Positions 45,531 to 53,424 of a stretch of 64,000 bases of DNA are shown in pieces. The position numbers and the translations under genes are program-made. Below the pieces are notes generated by a model that was not told where the DNA came from, ran no database searches, and worked only from the letters and a program-made list of their open reading frames with translations. Each line of letters starts with the position of its first letter. Within the stretch, counting starts at the first letter, position 1. This DNA is from Sphingomonas sp. LaA6.9 (lineage in GTDB: Bacteria > Pseudomonadota > Alphaproteobacteria > Sphingomonadales > Sphingomonadaceae): assembly GCF_022601895.1 (NCBI RefSeq), contig NZ_JAKVIO010000013.1:1-64000 (forward strand). Direction: 5' to 3'.

Positions 45531-47132
45531 ATGTCCGATTCACCCCAGCCTTACCGCGTCCTCGCGCGCAAATACCGGCCGCAGAACTTTTCCGAGCTGA
45601 TCGGACAGGATGCGATGGTCACCACGCTCGGCAACGCGATCAGGCGGGACCGGCTGGCGCATGCGTTCCTGCTGACGGGCGTGCGCGGCGTCGGCAAGAC
45701 CTCGACCGCGCGGCTGATCGCCAAGGCACTCAACTGCATCGGCCCCGACGGACAGGGCGGGCCGACGATCGCGCCCTGCGGCGTCTGCGAGCCGTGCGTT
45801 GCGATCGCCGAAGGACGCCATATCGACGTCGTCGAGATGGACGCCGCATCGCATACGGGCGTTGATGACGTCCGCGAGATCATCGAGGCGGTGCGCTATG
45901 CGGCGGTCTCGGCGCGCTATAAGGTCTACATCATCGACGAAGTCCACATGCTGTCGAAGAACGCGTTCAACGCGCTCTTGAAGACGCTCGAGGAACCACC
46001 AGCGCATGTGAAGTTCCTGTTCGCCACGACCGAGGTGAACAAGGTGCCCGTGACGGTGCTCTCGCGCTGCCAGCGCTTCGACCTGCGTCGCATCCCCGCC
46101 GAAAAGCTCGCCGCGCATTTCGGCAATGTCGCAAAAGCCGAAGGCGTCGAGGCCGAGCCCGAGGCGCTGGCGCTGATCGCGCGCGCGGCCGAAGGATCTG
46201 CACGCGACGGCCTCTCGATCCTCGACCAGGCGATTGCGCATGCCGACATTGAAGGCAGTCATGGCGTCAATGCCGCGCAGGTGCGTGAGATGCTTGGCCT
46301 TTCCGATCGCGGCGCGATCAGGCGATTGTTCGGCGAGCTTTTGACCGGCGATGCGCAGAAGGTGCTCGGCGGTTTGCGCGACCAGCATGATCTGGGCGTC
46401 GATCCGGTCGCGATCCTGCGCGCGCTGCTCGAAACCGTCCACGGCGTCACGCTCGCCAAGGTCGGCAGTGGCGACGATCCTGCGCTTTCCAACGAGGAGC
46501 GCGAAGCGCTGGCCGAATGGGCGGGGCGGCTTTCGTTCGCGGCGCTCCACCGGCTCTGGCAATTGCTGCTCAAGGGGCATGACGAGGTCGTCCGCGCCTC
46601 GATGCCGATCGAGGCGGCGGAAATGGCGCTGCTGCGCGTCATCCATGCCGCGCAGCTTCCCGATCCCGGCGAGTTGATGAAGAAGCTGGCGAACGGGGAG
46701 GGCGTTGCCGTGCCCCAGTCGTCTGCGCCCGCCAGGGCACCAGCGCATGAAACCGTCCAGCAGCGTTTTCCCGACAGCTTCCCCGCGATGATCGATCTGC
46801 TTGCGAATGGCGGTCGCGCGCATATGGCGCAGCAACTCCATGACTATGTCGGGCTGATCCGCTATGCGCCGCCCGCACTCGACATTCGTCCGGCCAAGCC
46901 GATGGCGAGCGAGTTCAACCGCGATCTTGCGACCGCGCTCAAGGCGCTAACCGGCGAGACCTGGGAAATCGGCTCGCCCGACGGCCCCGCAGAGCCTACA
47001 TTGCTCGAACAGGATCAGGCCCGCGAAATGGCGGCGCGCGACGCGATCCTGGCAACGCCGATCGTCAAAGCCGCTTTCGATGCCTTTCCAGAGGCCGAGC
47101 TGCTGGAATACAAGGCCGCCGCGCGCGGCTGA
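45531..47132 (+). CDS. dnaX: DNA polymerase III subunits gamma and tau
   Basis: Clamp-loader ATPase, 533 residues. Walker A GVRGVGKTST (50-59), four zinc cysteines (69, 83, 86, 89), the IIDEVHM Walker B and SRC arginine-finger motif (VLSRCQRFDLRR) are all present. The C-terminal part, about 375-533, is the tau region. There is no A-rich slippery run like that of E. coli dnaX, so a separately made gamma is not obvious. YbaB follows 38 bp later. Confidence 0.96.
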   Translation: MSDSPQPYRVLARKYRPQNFSELIGQDAMVTTLGNAIRRDRLAHAFLLTGVRGVGKTSTARLIAKALNCIGPDGQGGPTIAPCGVCEPCVAIAEGRHIDVVEMDAASHTGVDDVREIIEAVRYAAVSARYKVYIIDEVHMLSKNAFNALLKTLEEPPAHVKFLFATTEVNKVPVTVLSRCQRFDLRRIPAEKLAAHFGNVAKAEGVEAEPEALALIARAAEGSARDGLSILDQAIAHADIEGSHGVNAAQVREMLGLSDRGAIRRLFGELLTGDAQKVLGGLRDQHDLGVDPVAILRALLETVHGVTLAKVGSGDDPALSNEEREALAEWAGRLSFAALHRLWQLLLKGHDEVVRASMPIEAAEMALLRVIHAAQLPDPGELMKKLANGEGVAVPQSSAPARAPAHETVQQRFPDSFPAMIDLLANGGRAHMAQQLHDYVGLIRYAPPALDIRPAKPMASEFNRDLATALKALTGETWEIGSPDGPAEPTLLEQDQAREMAARDAILATPIVKAAFDAFPEAELLEYKAAARG

Positions 47133-47170
47133 ATCGCTCGGCCAGATTTTCAATATAAGGTTACAACGCA

Positions 47171-47494
47171 ATGAAAAATCTCGATGAAATCCTGAACATG
47201 GCCAAGAATGTCCAGGAAGAGCTGGAAAAGGCACAGGCCAATCTTGATACGATCGAGGTCGAGGGCGTCTCGGGCGGTGGTCTTGTGAAGGTCAAGGCGA
47301 GCGCCAAGGGCCGCATCATCGGCGTGTCGATCGACGACAGCCTGCTCAACGTCTCGGAAAAGCAGATGCTCGAGGATCTTGTCGCGGCGGCATTCAACGA
47401 TGCGCGCGCCAAGGCGGATGCCGCGTCGAGCGCGGAAATGAGCAAGATGACCAGCGGCCTGCCGCTCCCCCCGGGCTTCAAGCTGCCTTTCTGA
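47171..47494 (+). CDS. YbaB/EbfC nucleoid-associated protein
   Basis: A 107-residue DNA-binding protein of the YbaB family that forms a tweezer-like dimer. It starts MKNLDEILNMAKNVQEELEKAQ with an amphipathic helix and has the conserved VEGVSGGGLVKV strands and a Pro-rich C-terminus (LPLPPGFKLPF). Placement directly after dnaX is conserved across many bacteria and suggests a role near replication and repair. Confidence 0.95.
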   Translation: MKNLDEILNMAKNVQEELEKAQANLDTIEVEGVSGGGLVKVKASAKGRIIGVSIDDSLLNVSEKQMLEDLVAAAFNDARAKADAASSAEMSKMTSGLPLPPGFKLPF

Positions 47495-47554
47495 GGCGGA
47501 ACGACACGCGACCTTCCCGCGTTGGCTGATGAGTTAATCAGGAAGGGTCGCACC

Positions 47555-47820
47555 ATGACTGAAGAACGTATGACCGAACGGACGGATACCCCGCCGGCAC
47601 CACCACAATCATCGAACGCCGCGGGAGCGGCGGGCTGGTGATTGGACTCATCGTGCTGCTCGGCGCGATTCTGGCGTTCTTCCTGTTCAGCATGAACAAG
47701 GAGGAAAGCCGTCAGACCGACGCGGTCTCGCAGGCCGCGCAGAGTGTTGGCGAGGGCGCGAAGAAGGTTGGCGACGCCGCCGATCGTGCTGCCGACAAAT
47801 ATACGGGCGAGAAAAACTAG
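47555..47820 (+). pseudogene. Small single-pass membrane protein gene broken by a one-base shift
   Basis: From the ATG at 47555 the frame reads MTEERMTERTDTP and then stops at a TGA after 28 codons. One base later in phase, the frame TTTIIERRGSGGLVIG continues into a membrane segment and a helical tail (DAVSQAAQSVGEGAKKVGDAADRAADKYTGE), ending at 47820. Adding one base in the C-run at 47589-47592 restores a single protein of 88 residues. The membrane-anchored, amphipathic-helix layout is common in sphingomonads. It may be a real mutation, a strain variant, or a sequencing error. Confidence 0.7.
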
Positions 47821-47847
47821 GCGGGTTCCGGTCCGGGCCAGCCCGCC

Positions 47848-48549
47848 TCAGCGCAGGCAGCTGTCCAGTCCGTCGCGGCGGACGACGCCTACCCAGCGTG
47901 CCAGACGATTGCCGTGCCGCCGTGTGAAGCCGCTGGGTGAGATCGCCGCGCGTTTCTTGGGCAGCGGCAGTACCGCTGCGATGCGCGCCGCCTCGACGGG
48001 CGTCAGCCGGCTCGCATCGTGCCCGAAATAGCGCTGCGCCCCGGCATTGGCGCCATAGGTGCCGATGCCGGTCTCGGCGATGTTCAGATACACCTCCATG
48101 ATCCGCGGCTTGCCCCAGATCAGTTCGATGAGGACGGTGAAATACGCTTCGAGGCCCTTTCGGAAGAAACCGCCGCCCTGCCACAGAAACGCGTTCTTGG
48201 CGGTCTGCTGGCTGATCGTCGAACCGCCGCGGATGCGGCCGCCCCTGGCGTTGCGCTTCATGGCGTCCTCGATCGCCTCCGCGTCGAAGCCGTGGTGCGA
48301 GCAGAACTTGCCGTCCTCACCCGCGATCGCGGCGCGCGCCATATTGGGATCCATGCGCGACAGGCTCATCCAGTCCTTGGTCAGCCCCCGACCCGCAAAC
48401 ACATCGCCCAGCATCGTCGCGGTGATCGGCGGAGGAACGAATCGGTAGAGAGCGACCCAGGCGATCGAGACGCCAAGGAAGATCAGGATCGCACGAACGA
48501 TCCACCAGCTGATTCGGGCGGGGAGGGACTGTCTTTTCACCTTGGCCAT
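47848..48549 (-). CDS. mtgA: Monofunctional biosynthetic peptidoglycan transglycosylase
   Basis: Polymerises lipid II into glycan strands at the outer face of the inner membrane. The 233-residue protein has one N-terminal membrane anchor (about 13-35) and the GT51 domain: the catalytic Glu in IAGEDGKFCSHHGFD, GGSTISQQTAKN, GKPRIMEVYLNIAE, and the second Glu in the latter motif. No penicillin-binding domain follows. It is convergent with the broken membrane gene and divergent from the Hsp70-like gene. Confidence 0.95.
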   Translation of the reverse strand: MAKVKRQSLPARISWWIVRAILIFLGVSIAWVALYRFVPPPITATMLGDVFAGRGLTKDWMSLSRMDPNMARAAIAGEDGKFCSHHGFDAEAIEDAMKRNARGGRIRGGSTISQQTAKNAFLWQGGGFFRKGLEAYFTVLIELIWGKPRIMEVYLNIAETGIGTYGANAGAQRYFGHDASRLTPVEAARIAAVLPLPKKRAAISPSGFTRRHGNRLARWVGVVRRDGLDSCLR

Positions 48550-48711
48550 GCGTCGCCGTTAGCAAAGCAAACCGGGCTTCGTCATCCCATCGATGAAGCG
48601 GTGATCTCCAATGGCGAATGCGTCCGCGCAAGGTCTTGCGCAGCGACGGGAGCGGTGCGATAGGCGCCGGCCCGCCGCACCTGCGGTCATTCCCGCCTTC
48701 GGAGCTCATCA

Positions 48712-50013
48712 ATGCAGACGCGCGCGGCTGGCGCCGCCCTGGGCCTTGATTTCGGGACGACCAACAGCGTCGTCGCGCTTGCCGACGGCACGGGGACATC
48801 CGAACTCGTTGCGTTCGAAGGCGCGCATGCGACGGGAGCGGTGTTTCGCTCGGCACTGTGCTTCTGGCATGACGAAGCCGTGCGCGGCGGGCTGGCGCAT
48901 GAGGCCGGGCCCTGGGCGATCGCCGAATATCTCGAATATCCGCAGGACAGTCGCTTCATCCAGTCGTTCAAGTCGGTGGCGGCGAGCGCGATTTTCGAGC
49001 ACGCCACGGTGTTCGAAAAGCGCTTCCGCTTCGAGGAGCTAGGCCGGTTCTTTCTGGGAAAACTGGTCGAGCATGCGGGCGGTGCGCTCGATACGCGGCC
49101 GCGGCGTGTGATCATCGGCCGCCCCGTGGACTATGCGGGCGCGCGCGTCGATCCCGCGCTCGCGCGTCAGCGCTACGATCGCATGTTCCAGGATTTCGGA
49201 ACCGAGATCCACTATGTGTACGAGCCGCTGGGCGCCGCATTCAGCTATGCCTCGCGCCTGAGCGAGCCAGCCACGATCCTCGTCGCCGATTTCGGTGGCG
49301 GCACCAGCGACTTTTCGGTGGTGAAGGTCGCCGCGCCGGGAGCCGCGCGGCGCTGCATTCCGCTAGGTTCGGTGGGTATCGGTATCGCGGGCGATCGCTT
49401 CGATTATCAGATCGTCGACCGGCTCGTGCTGCCGATGCTGGGCAAGGGCGGCCTCTATCGTTCGTTCGACAAGATCCTTGAGATACCGCGCAGCCATTTC
49501 GCCGATTTCGCGGACTGGTCCCGCCTCGCGCTGATGCGCAATCGGCGCACGATGGACGAACTCGCACGTCTGCAGCGCAGTGCGCTGGACCCGCAAGCGA
49601 TCGGGCGGATGATCGCGATCATCGACAATGAACTCGGCTATCCGCTCTATGATGCGGTGGGGCGGCTCAAGCGTGCGCTGTCCACCGAAGAGCACGCGCC
49701 ATTCCATTTTTCCGGTGCCGGCATCGAGATTGCGGCCGACGTTTCACGCGCCGAATTCGAAAGCTGGATCGCCGCGGACGTCGCGCGGATTTCCGCCAAA
49801 GTGGACGAGGCGCTGGACAAAGCGGGTGTCGGGCCGGATGCGATCGACCGCGTCTTCCTGACCGGGGGCTCGTCGCTGATCCCCGCGATCCGGCGCATCT
49901 TCAGCGAACGCTTCGGCGACGCGCGGATCGCAACGGGCGGGGAACTCACCTCGATCGCGCATGGACTGGCGTTGATCGGCGAAGAAGACAATGTCACCGA
50001 ATGGGCGACCTAA
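48712..50013 (+). CDS. Hsp70-like protein (YegD type)
   Basis: A 433-residue actin/Hsp70-fold ATPase. Phosphate-binding loops LGLDFGTTNSVVA (about 9-21) and VADFGGGTSDFSVV, and the adenosine loop FLTGGSSLIPAIR are all present. It ends without a DnaK substrate-binding domain, as in YegD, so it cannot act as a canonical chaperone in the same way; targets are unknown. It is convergent with rpoH, separated by a terminator. Confidence 0.9.
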   Translation: MQTRAAGAALGLDFGTTNSVVALADGTGTSELVAFEGAHATGAVFRSALCFWHDEAVRGGLAHEAGPWAIAEYLEYPQDSRFIQSFKSVAASAIFEHATVFEKRFRFEELGRFFLGKLVEHAGGALDTRPRRVIIGRPVDYAGARVDPALARQRYDRMFQDFGTEIHYVYEPLGAAFSYASRLSEPATILVADFGGGTSDFSVVKVAAPGAARRCIPLGSVGIGIAGDRFDYQIVDRLVLPMLGKGGLYRSFDKILEIPRSHFADFADWSRLALMRNRRTMDELARLQRSALDPQAIGRMIAIIDNELGYPLYDAVGRLKRALSTEEHAPFHFSGAGIEIAADVSRAEFESWIAADVARISAKVDEALDKAGVGPDAIDRVFLTGGSSLIPAIRRIFSERFGDARIATGGELTSIAHGLALIGEEDNVTEWAT

Positions 50014-50025
50014 TGGGACATGCCC

Positions 50026-50058
50026 AAAAAAGTTGAGCCCCTCGTGAGAGGGGCTCAA
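50026..50058 (-). terminator. Intrinsic terminator of rpoH
   Basis: On the minus strand a perfect 11-bp stem (TTGAGCCCCTC 5' arm at 50058-50048, 3' arm at 50043-50033) with loop TCAC, followed by one C and six U residues (50031-50026). It lies 30 bp past the rpoH stop codon. Confidence 0.9.
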
Positions 50059-50087
50059 GCTGTATCCGATATCTTATTGTCTGATGA

Positions 50088-50996
50088 TCAGGCCATCGAA
50101 GGCAGCAGGCGACGTTCGCCCGCGATGCGCATCATCGCCTTTTGCAACTTTTCGAACGCGCGAACCTCGATCTGGCGCACGCGCTCCCGCGACACGCCAT
50201 AGACCTGGCTCAGTTCCTCGAGCGTCTTGGGATCCTCTGCGAGCCGACGCTCGGCAAGGATGTGCTTCTCGCGATCGTTGAGGTCTTCCATCGCCGCAAC
50301 GAGCATCTCGTGGCGCACGTCCTTTTCCTCGGCATCGGCGATGCGCTCGTCCTGCAGCGGATCGGTGTCCTGCAACCAGTCCTGCCACTGGCCATCGCCG
50401 TCCTCACGCATTGGCACGTTGAGCGAGGTATCCCCGCCCATCGCCATGCGACGGTTCATGCTGATGACGTCTTCGTTGCTCACACCGAGGTCGGTCGCGA
50501 TCTTCTGGACGTCATCGGGATGCAGGTCGCCGTCCTCGAACGCGTCGAGCTTGTTCTTCATCCGGCGAAGGTTGAAGAAGAGCTTCTTCTGCGCCGCGGT
50601 GGTGCCCATCTTCACGAGACTCCACGAACGCAGGATATATTCCTGGATCGAGGCGCGGATCCACCACATTGCATAAGTCGCGAGGCGGAAACCGCGATCG
50701 GGCTCGAATTTCTTCACGCCCTGCATCAGCCCGATATTGCCTTCGGAGATCAGCTCGGACGTCGGCAGGCCATAGCCGCGATAGCCCATGGCGATCTTCG
50801 CGACGAGGCGAAGGTGGCTCGTGACCAGCTGCGCGGCAGCTTCGGGATCCTGGTGCTCCTGATAGCGCTTCGCGAGCATGTATTCCTGCTCGGGCGCCAG
50901 AATCGGGAACTTCTTGATCTCAGCCAGGTAACGGTTGAGGCTCTGCTCACCACCCAAAGCGGGGATCGTCGCGGGGACGTTGGTGTTGGCAGCCAT
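50088..50996 (-). CDS. rpoH: RNA polymerase sigma-32 (heat-shock) factor
   Basis: Directs transcription of heat-shock genes. The 302-residue protein has sigma region 2 (SELISEGNIGLMQGVKKFEP, TYAMWWIRASIQEYI), the RpoH box region between domains (QKKLFFNLRR) and region 4.2 (SQVYGVSRERVRQIEVRAFEKL). The ATG at 50996 is preceded by AGGGAG. rluD lies upstream on the same strand 57 bp away, and a GC-rich hairpin (CTCCCCAACGGGGG, about 51021-51036) lies between them. Its likely local target is hsp20 at 9.2 kb. Confidence 0.96.
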   Translation of the reverse strand: MAANTNVPATIPALGGEQSLNRYLAEIKKFPILAPEQEYMLAKRYQEHQDPEAAAQLVTSHLRLVAKIAMGYRGYGLPTSELISEGNIGLMQGVKKFEPDRGFRLATYAMWWIRASIQEYILRSWSLVKMGTTAAQKKLFFNLRRMKNKLDAFEDGDLHPDDVQKIATDLGVSNEDVISMNRRMAMGGDTSLNVPMREDGDGQWQDWLQDTDPLQDERIADAEEKDVRHEMLVAAMEDLNDREKHILAERRLAEDPKTLEELSQVYGVSRERVRQIEVRAFEKLQKAMMRIAGERRLLPSMA

Positions 50997-51053
50997 GACT
51001 TCACATACTCCCTGAATCAGTGCCCCCGTTGGGGAGCTACTGTGCTTGTACTC

Positions 51054-52004
51054 TTATACACGTAATGCCCTGAACAGTTCCTGCATATCGTCAGGAATTT
51101 CGCTATCGAAGGCTAAAGTGTTGCTACTGATCGGGTGGACGAACCCGAGATGCGCCGCGTGCAGCGCCTGACGCTCAAATCCGAGGTCCTTCAGCACCGC
51201 CCGATGTGCCGGCTTGGGACGCCCGTAAACCGGATCGCCCAGCAGGCTGTGGCCGATCGAGGCCATGTGGACGCGCACCTGATGCGTGCGCCCCGTTTCG
51301 AGCCGGCATTCGACCAGCGCGGCGTCCTTGAGCATCTCGACGGTGCGATAATGCGTTACTGCGCGCCGGCCCGACTGGACGATCGCGATCTTCTTGCGAT
51401 TGACCGCCGAGCGCGCAAGCGGGGCATCGATGGTTCCCGATGTGGGGTTCGGCCTGCCGCTGACGATCGCCAGATAACGCCTGTCGATGCTGTGCACCGC
51501 GAACTGCCTGGCGAGACCCTCATGCGCGCGGTCGGTTTTTGCCGCCATCATCAGCCCCGACGTATCCTTGTCGATGCGGTGCACGATCCCCGGGCGGGCG
51601 ACTCCGCCGATCCCCGAAAGACTGCCGCCGCAATGATGAAGCAGCGCGTTGACCAGCGTGCCGTCGGGATTGCCCGCTGCCGGGTGAACGACGAGCCCGG
51701 CAGGCTTGTCGACGACGATCAGATGCTCGTCCTCATAGGCGATGACGAGCGGAATCTCCTGCGCCTCGTTGTGCGCGGGGGTGGGCAGGGGAATGTCGAG
51801 CGCGAAGGCCGTGCCTGCCGCCGCCTTTATGGACGGATCGCGGACCGCGACGCCCTGTTCGTTTCGGACATTGCCGCTCGATATCAGCGCCTTGATGCGC
51901 TCGCGCGAGAGCGTAGGCACCGCCTGCGCAAGCGCACGGTCCAGACGCCAACCTCCGGCGTCTGCGGAAATCCGAGCCTCAACAGTAGAAATCCCCCGAT
52001 CCAT
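51054..52004 (-). CDS. rluD: Ribosomal large subunit pseudouridine synthase D type
   Basis: Makes pseudouridines in 23S rRNA (helix 69 in E. coli). The 316-residue protein has an N-terminal S4 domain (about 18-70, LDRALAQAV and RIKALISSGNV), the catalytic Asp145 in VHRIDKDTSG, and the ETGRTHQVRVHM motif. The open frame extends to 52151, but the ATG at 52004 fits the family and leaves 16 bp to the divergent metallopeptidase gene. Placement before rpoH is conserved in alphaproteobacteria. Confidence 0.94.
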   Translation of the reverse strand: MDRGISTVEARISADAGGWRLDRALAQAVPTLSRERIKALISSGNVRNEQGVAVRDPSIKAAAGTAFALDIPLPTPAHNEAQEIPLVIAYEDEHLIVVDKPAGLVVHPAAGNPDGTLVNALLHHCGGSLSGIGGVARPGIVHRIDKDTSGLMMAAKTDRAHEGLARQFAVHSIDRRYLAIVSGRPNPTSGTIDAPLARSAVNRKKIAIVQSGRRAVTHYRTVEMLKDAALVECRLETGRTHQVRVHMASIGHSLLGDPVYGRPKPAHRAVLKDLGFERQALHAAHLGFVHPISSNTLAFDSEIPDDMQELFRALRV

Positions 52005-52020
52005 CGGTAGATATGTGGGT

Positions 52021-52428
52021 ATGGTCGTGCGCATATCAAGATCGTTGCTGGACTGGATTCTGGCCGAAGCTGCGGCGATGCCGGCGCGCGAGGTGTGCGG
52101 CCTCCTTTTGGGCACGAGCGATGCCATTCTGGACGTGCGGCCCGCGCACAATGTTGCCGCATATGCCGAGGATCGTTTCGAGATCGATCCGCAGCTTTTG
52201 TTCGATCAGGCGCGTGCCGAACGCGCGGGCGGCATGATGCGCATCGGCCATTATCACAGCCACCCCAACGGTCGCGACGAACCCTCGCGCACCGATGCCG
52301 CCGCCGCGGAGGCGGAGCCGGATCAGCTCTGGATGATTGTGGCCGCGGGCGAGGCGAGCCTGTGGCGTGCCGATGCGCCCGCCGGGCTTCATGGACGTTT
52401 TGCGCGCGTCACGCTGGAGGTTGATTGA
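52021..52428 (+). CDS. M67 family (JAMM/Mov34-type) metallopeptidase
   Basis: A 135-residue JAMM-fold protein with the full zinc-site signature: Glu24 in REVCGLLLG, His79 and His81 in HYHSHP, Ser89 and Asp92. It is therefore likely active on an isopeptide or C-terminal peptide bond. In bacteria such proteins often trim sulfur-carrier proteins (ThiS, MoaD-like), but no such carrier or E1-type gene is adjacent here. ATG at 52021; a GTG two codons later is possible. Confidence 0.88.
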   Translation: MVVRISRSLLDWILAEAAAMPAREVCGLLLGTSDAILDVRPAHNVAAYAEDRFEIDPQLLFDQARAERAGGMMRIGHYHSHPNGRDEPSRTDAAAAEAEPDQLWMIVAAGEASLWRADAPAGLHGRFARVTLEVD

Positions 52429-52501
52429 GGCCGCTGGTTGCAACATCGTCCCACGTCGGCCAGAAGGGCAAAAAATTTCTTACCTTCCCGAGGGGCATGG
52501 G

Positions 52502-53149
52502 ATGTCTTCGATCAATGCGGTGGATTTTGCGAGCTTGCTTTGTTCGCGCCTGTGCCATGACCTTCTGAGCCCGGTCGGAGCACTCAACAACGGACTTGAG
52601 CTTCTTGCCGACGAGCATGATCCCGAAATGCGCCAGCGTTGTCTCGATCTGCTCAGCGAAAGCGCGCGGACCTCGGCGAACAAGCTCAAATTCTTCCGCC
52701 TCGCCTTCGGTGCAGCTGGCGGCTTCGGCGAAGAAGTTGACGCGCGCGAAGCCAAGGGGGCGATCGAGGGACTGTTCGGCGCCGATGGCCGTATCGAGCT
52801 GGGCTGGATGGTCGGCGAGGCCGCACTCAGCAAGACCGCGATCAAGGTCCTTCTGAACCTTGCTCTGATCGCGGGCGATGCACTGGTCCGCGGTGGCCGG
52901 CTCGATGTGGGTGCCGAGCGTCATGACGGCGGCACCGAGATCGTCGTGCGCGCCGAAGGGCCGCGCCTCGTGCTCGACCCGGAATTGCGCAAGGCGCTGC
53001 TTGGCGAGATCGCCGATGACGCGTTGACCCCGCGCGCCGCAGCTGCGTGGCTCGCCCACAAGATCGTGACAGAAACGGGGGGCACCATTCAGGTCTCGAA
53101 CCCCGAGGATCCGTTCCTGCTCTTCGGCGCGGTGATCGCCGGACGCTAG
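52502..53149 (+). CDS. chpT: Histidine phosphotransferase ChpT
   Basis: Relays phosphate from the hybrid kinase CckA to CtrA and CpdR, controlling cell cycle and motility in alphaproteobacteria. The 215-residue protein begins with the DHp helix DFASLLCSRLCHDLLSPVGA with His19 as phospho-site, followed by a degenerate Bergerat-type domain (for example KIVTETGGTIQVSNPEDPF) that does not bind ATP. The start ATG follows GAGGGGCATGGG. It lies 276 bp upstream of the che operon. Confidence 0.93.
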   Translation: MSSINAVDFASLLCSRLCHDLLSPVGALNNGLELLADEHDPEMRQRCLDLLSESARTSANKLKFFRLAFGAAGGFGEEVDAREAKGAIEGLFGADGRIELGWMVGEAALSKTAIKVLLNLALIAGDALVRGGRLDVGAERHDGGTEIVVRAEGPRLVLDPELRKALLGEIADDALTPRAAAAWLAHKIVTETGGTIQVSNPEDPFLLFGAVIAGR

Positions 53150-53293
53150 TCCTGCACTCCATAAATGTGAACAATTGCAAGCTGTTGAATGGCGCGTTGA
53201 CCGACGTGTCAATCTTCGCGATGAGGCCGGACGACCGCTTCCCCGCGAGACCCGGCTGGGGCAGCAGGCAATTTTTCGCAAGTTAAACGGGGG

Positions 53294-53330
53294 ATAAGGG
53301 CCGTCGGATCAGGATCGCGGCGGCCCTTAT
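53294..53330 (+). terminator. Possible terminator hairpin after chpT
   Basis: ATAAGGGCCG (53294-53303) pairs with CGGCCCTTAT (53321-53330) over a 17-nt loop. Only two T residues of a mixed sequence follow, so termination is plausible but weak. The rest of the gap 53150-53424 shows no gene. Confidence 0.45.
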
Positions 53331-53424
53331 TACCGGCGTCGCGCGCCGTCCGACAAGGCTAACGCCTTTTTAACCAGCGCTGACGCAATACCACGCCTCG
53401 ATACGCGCCGGAGCGGACGGGGAC

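Noticed and set aside
45531-47132. Programmed frameshift in dnaX
   Set aside because: No A-rich slippery run with downstream stem of the E. coli type is visible in the expected region.
51018-51040. Hairpin between rluD and rpoH as an rpoH thermometer or terminator
   Set aside because: The stem is short, ends well before the rpoH SD and has no U-run, so neither role is supported.
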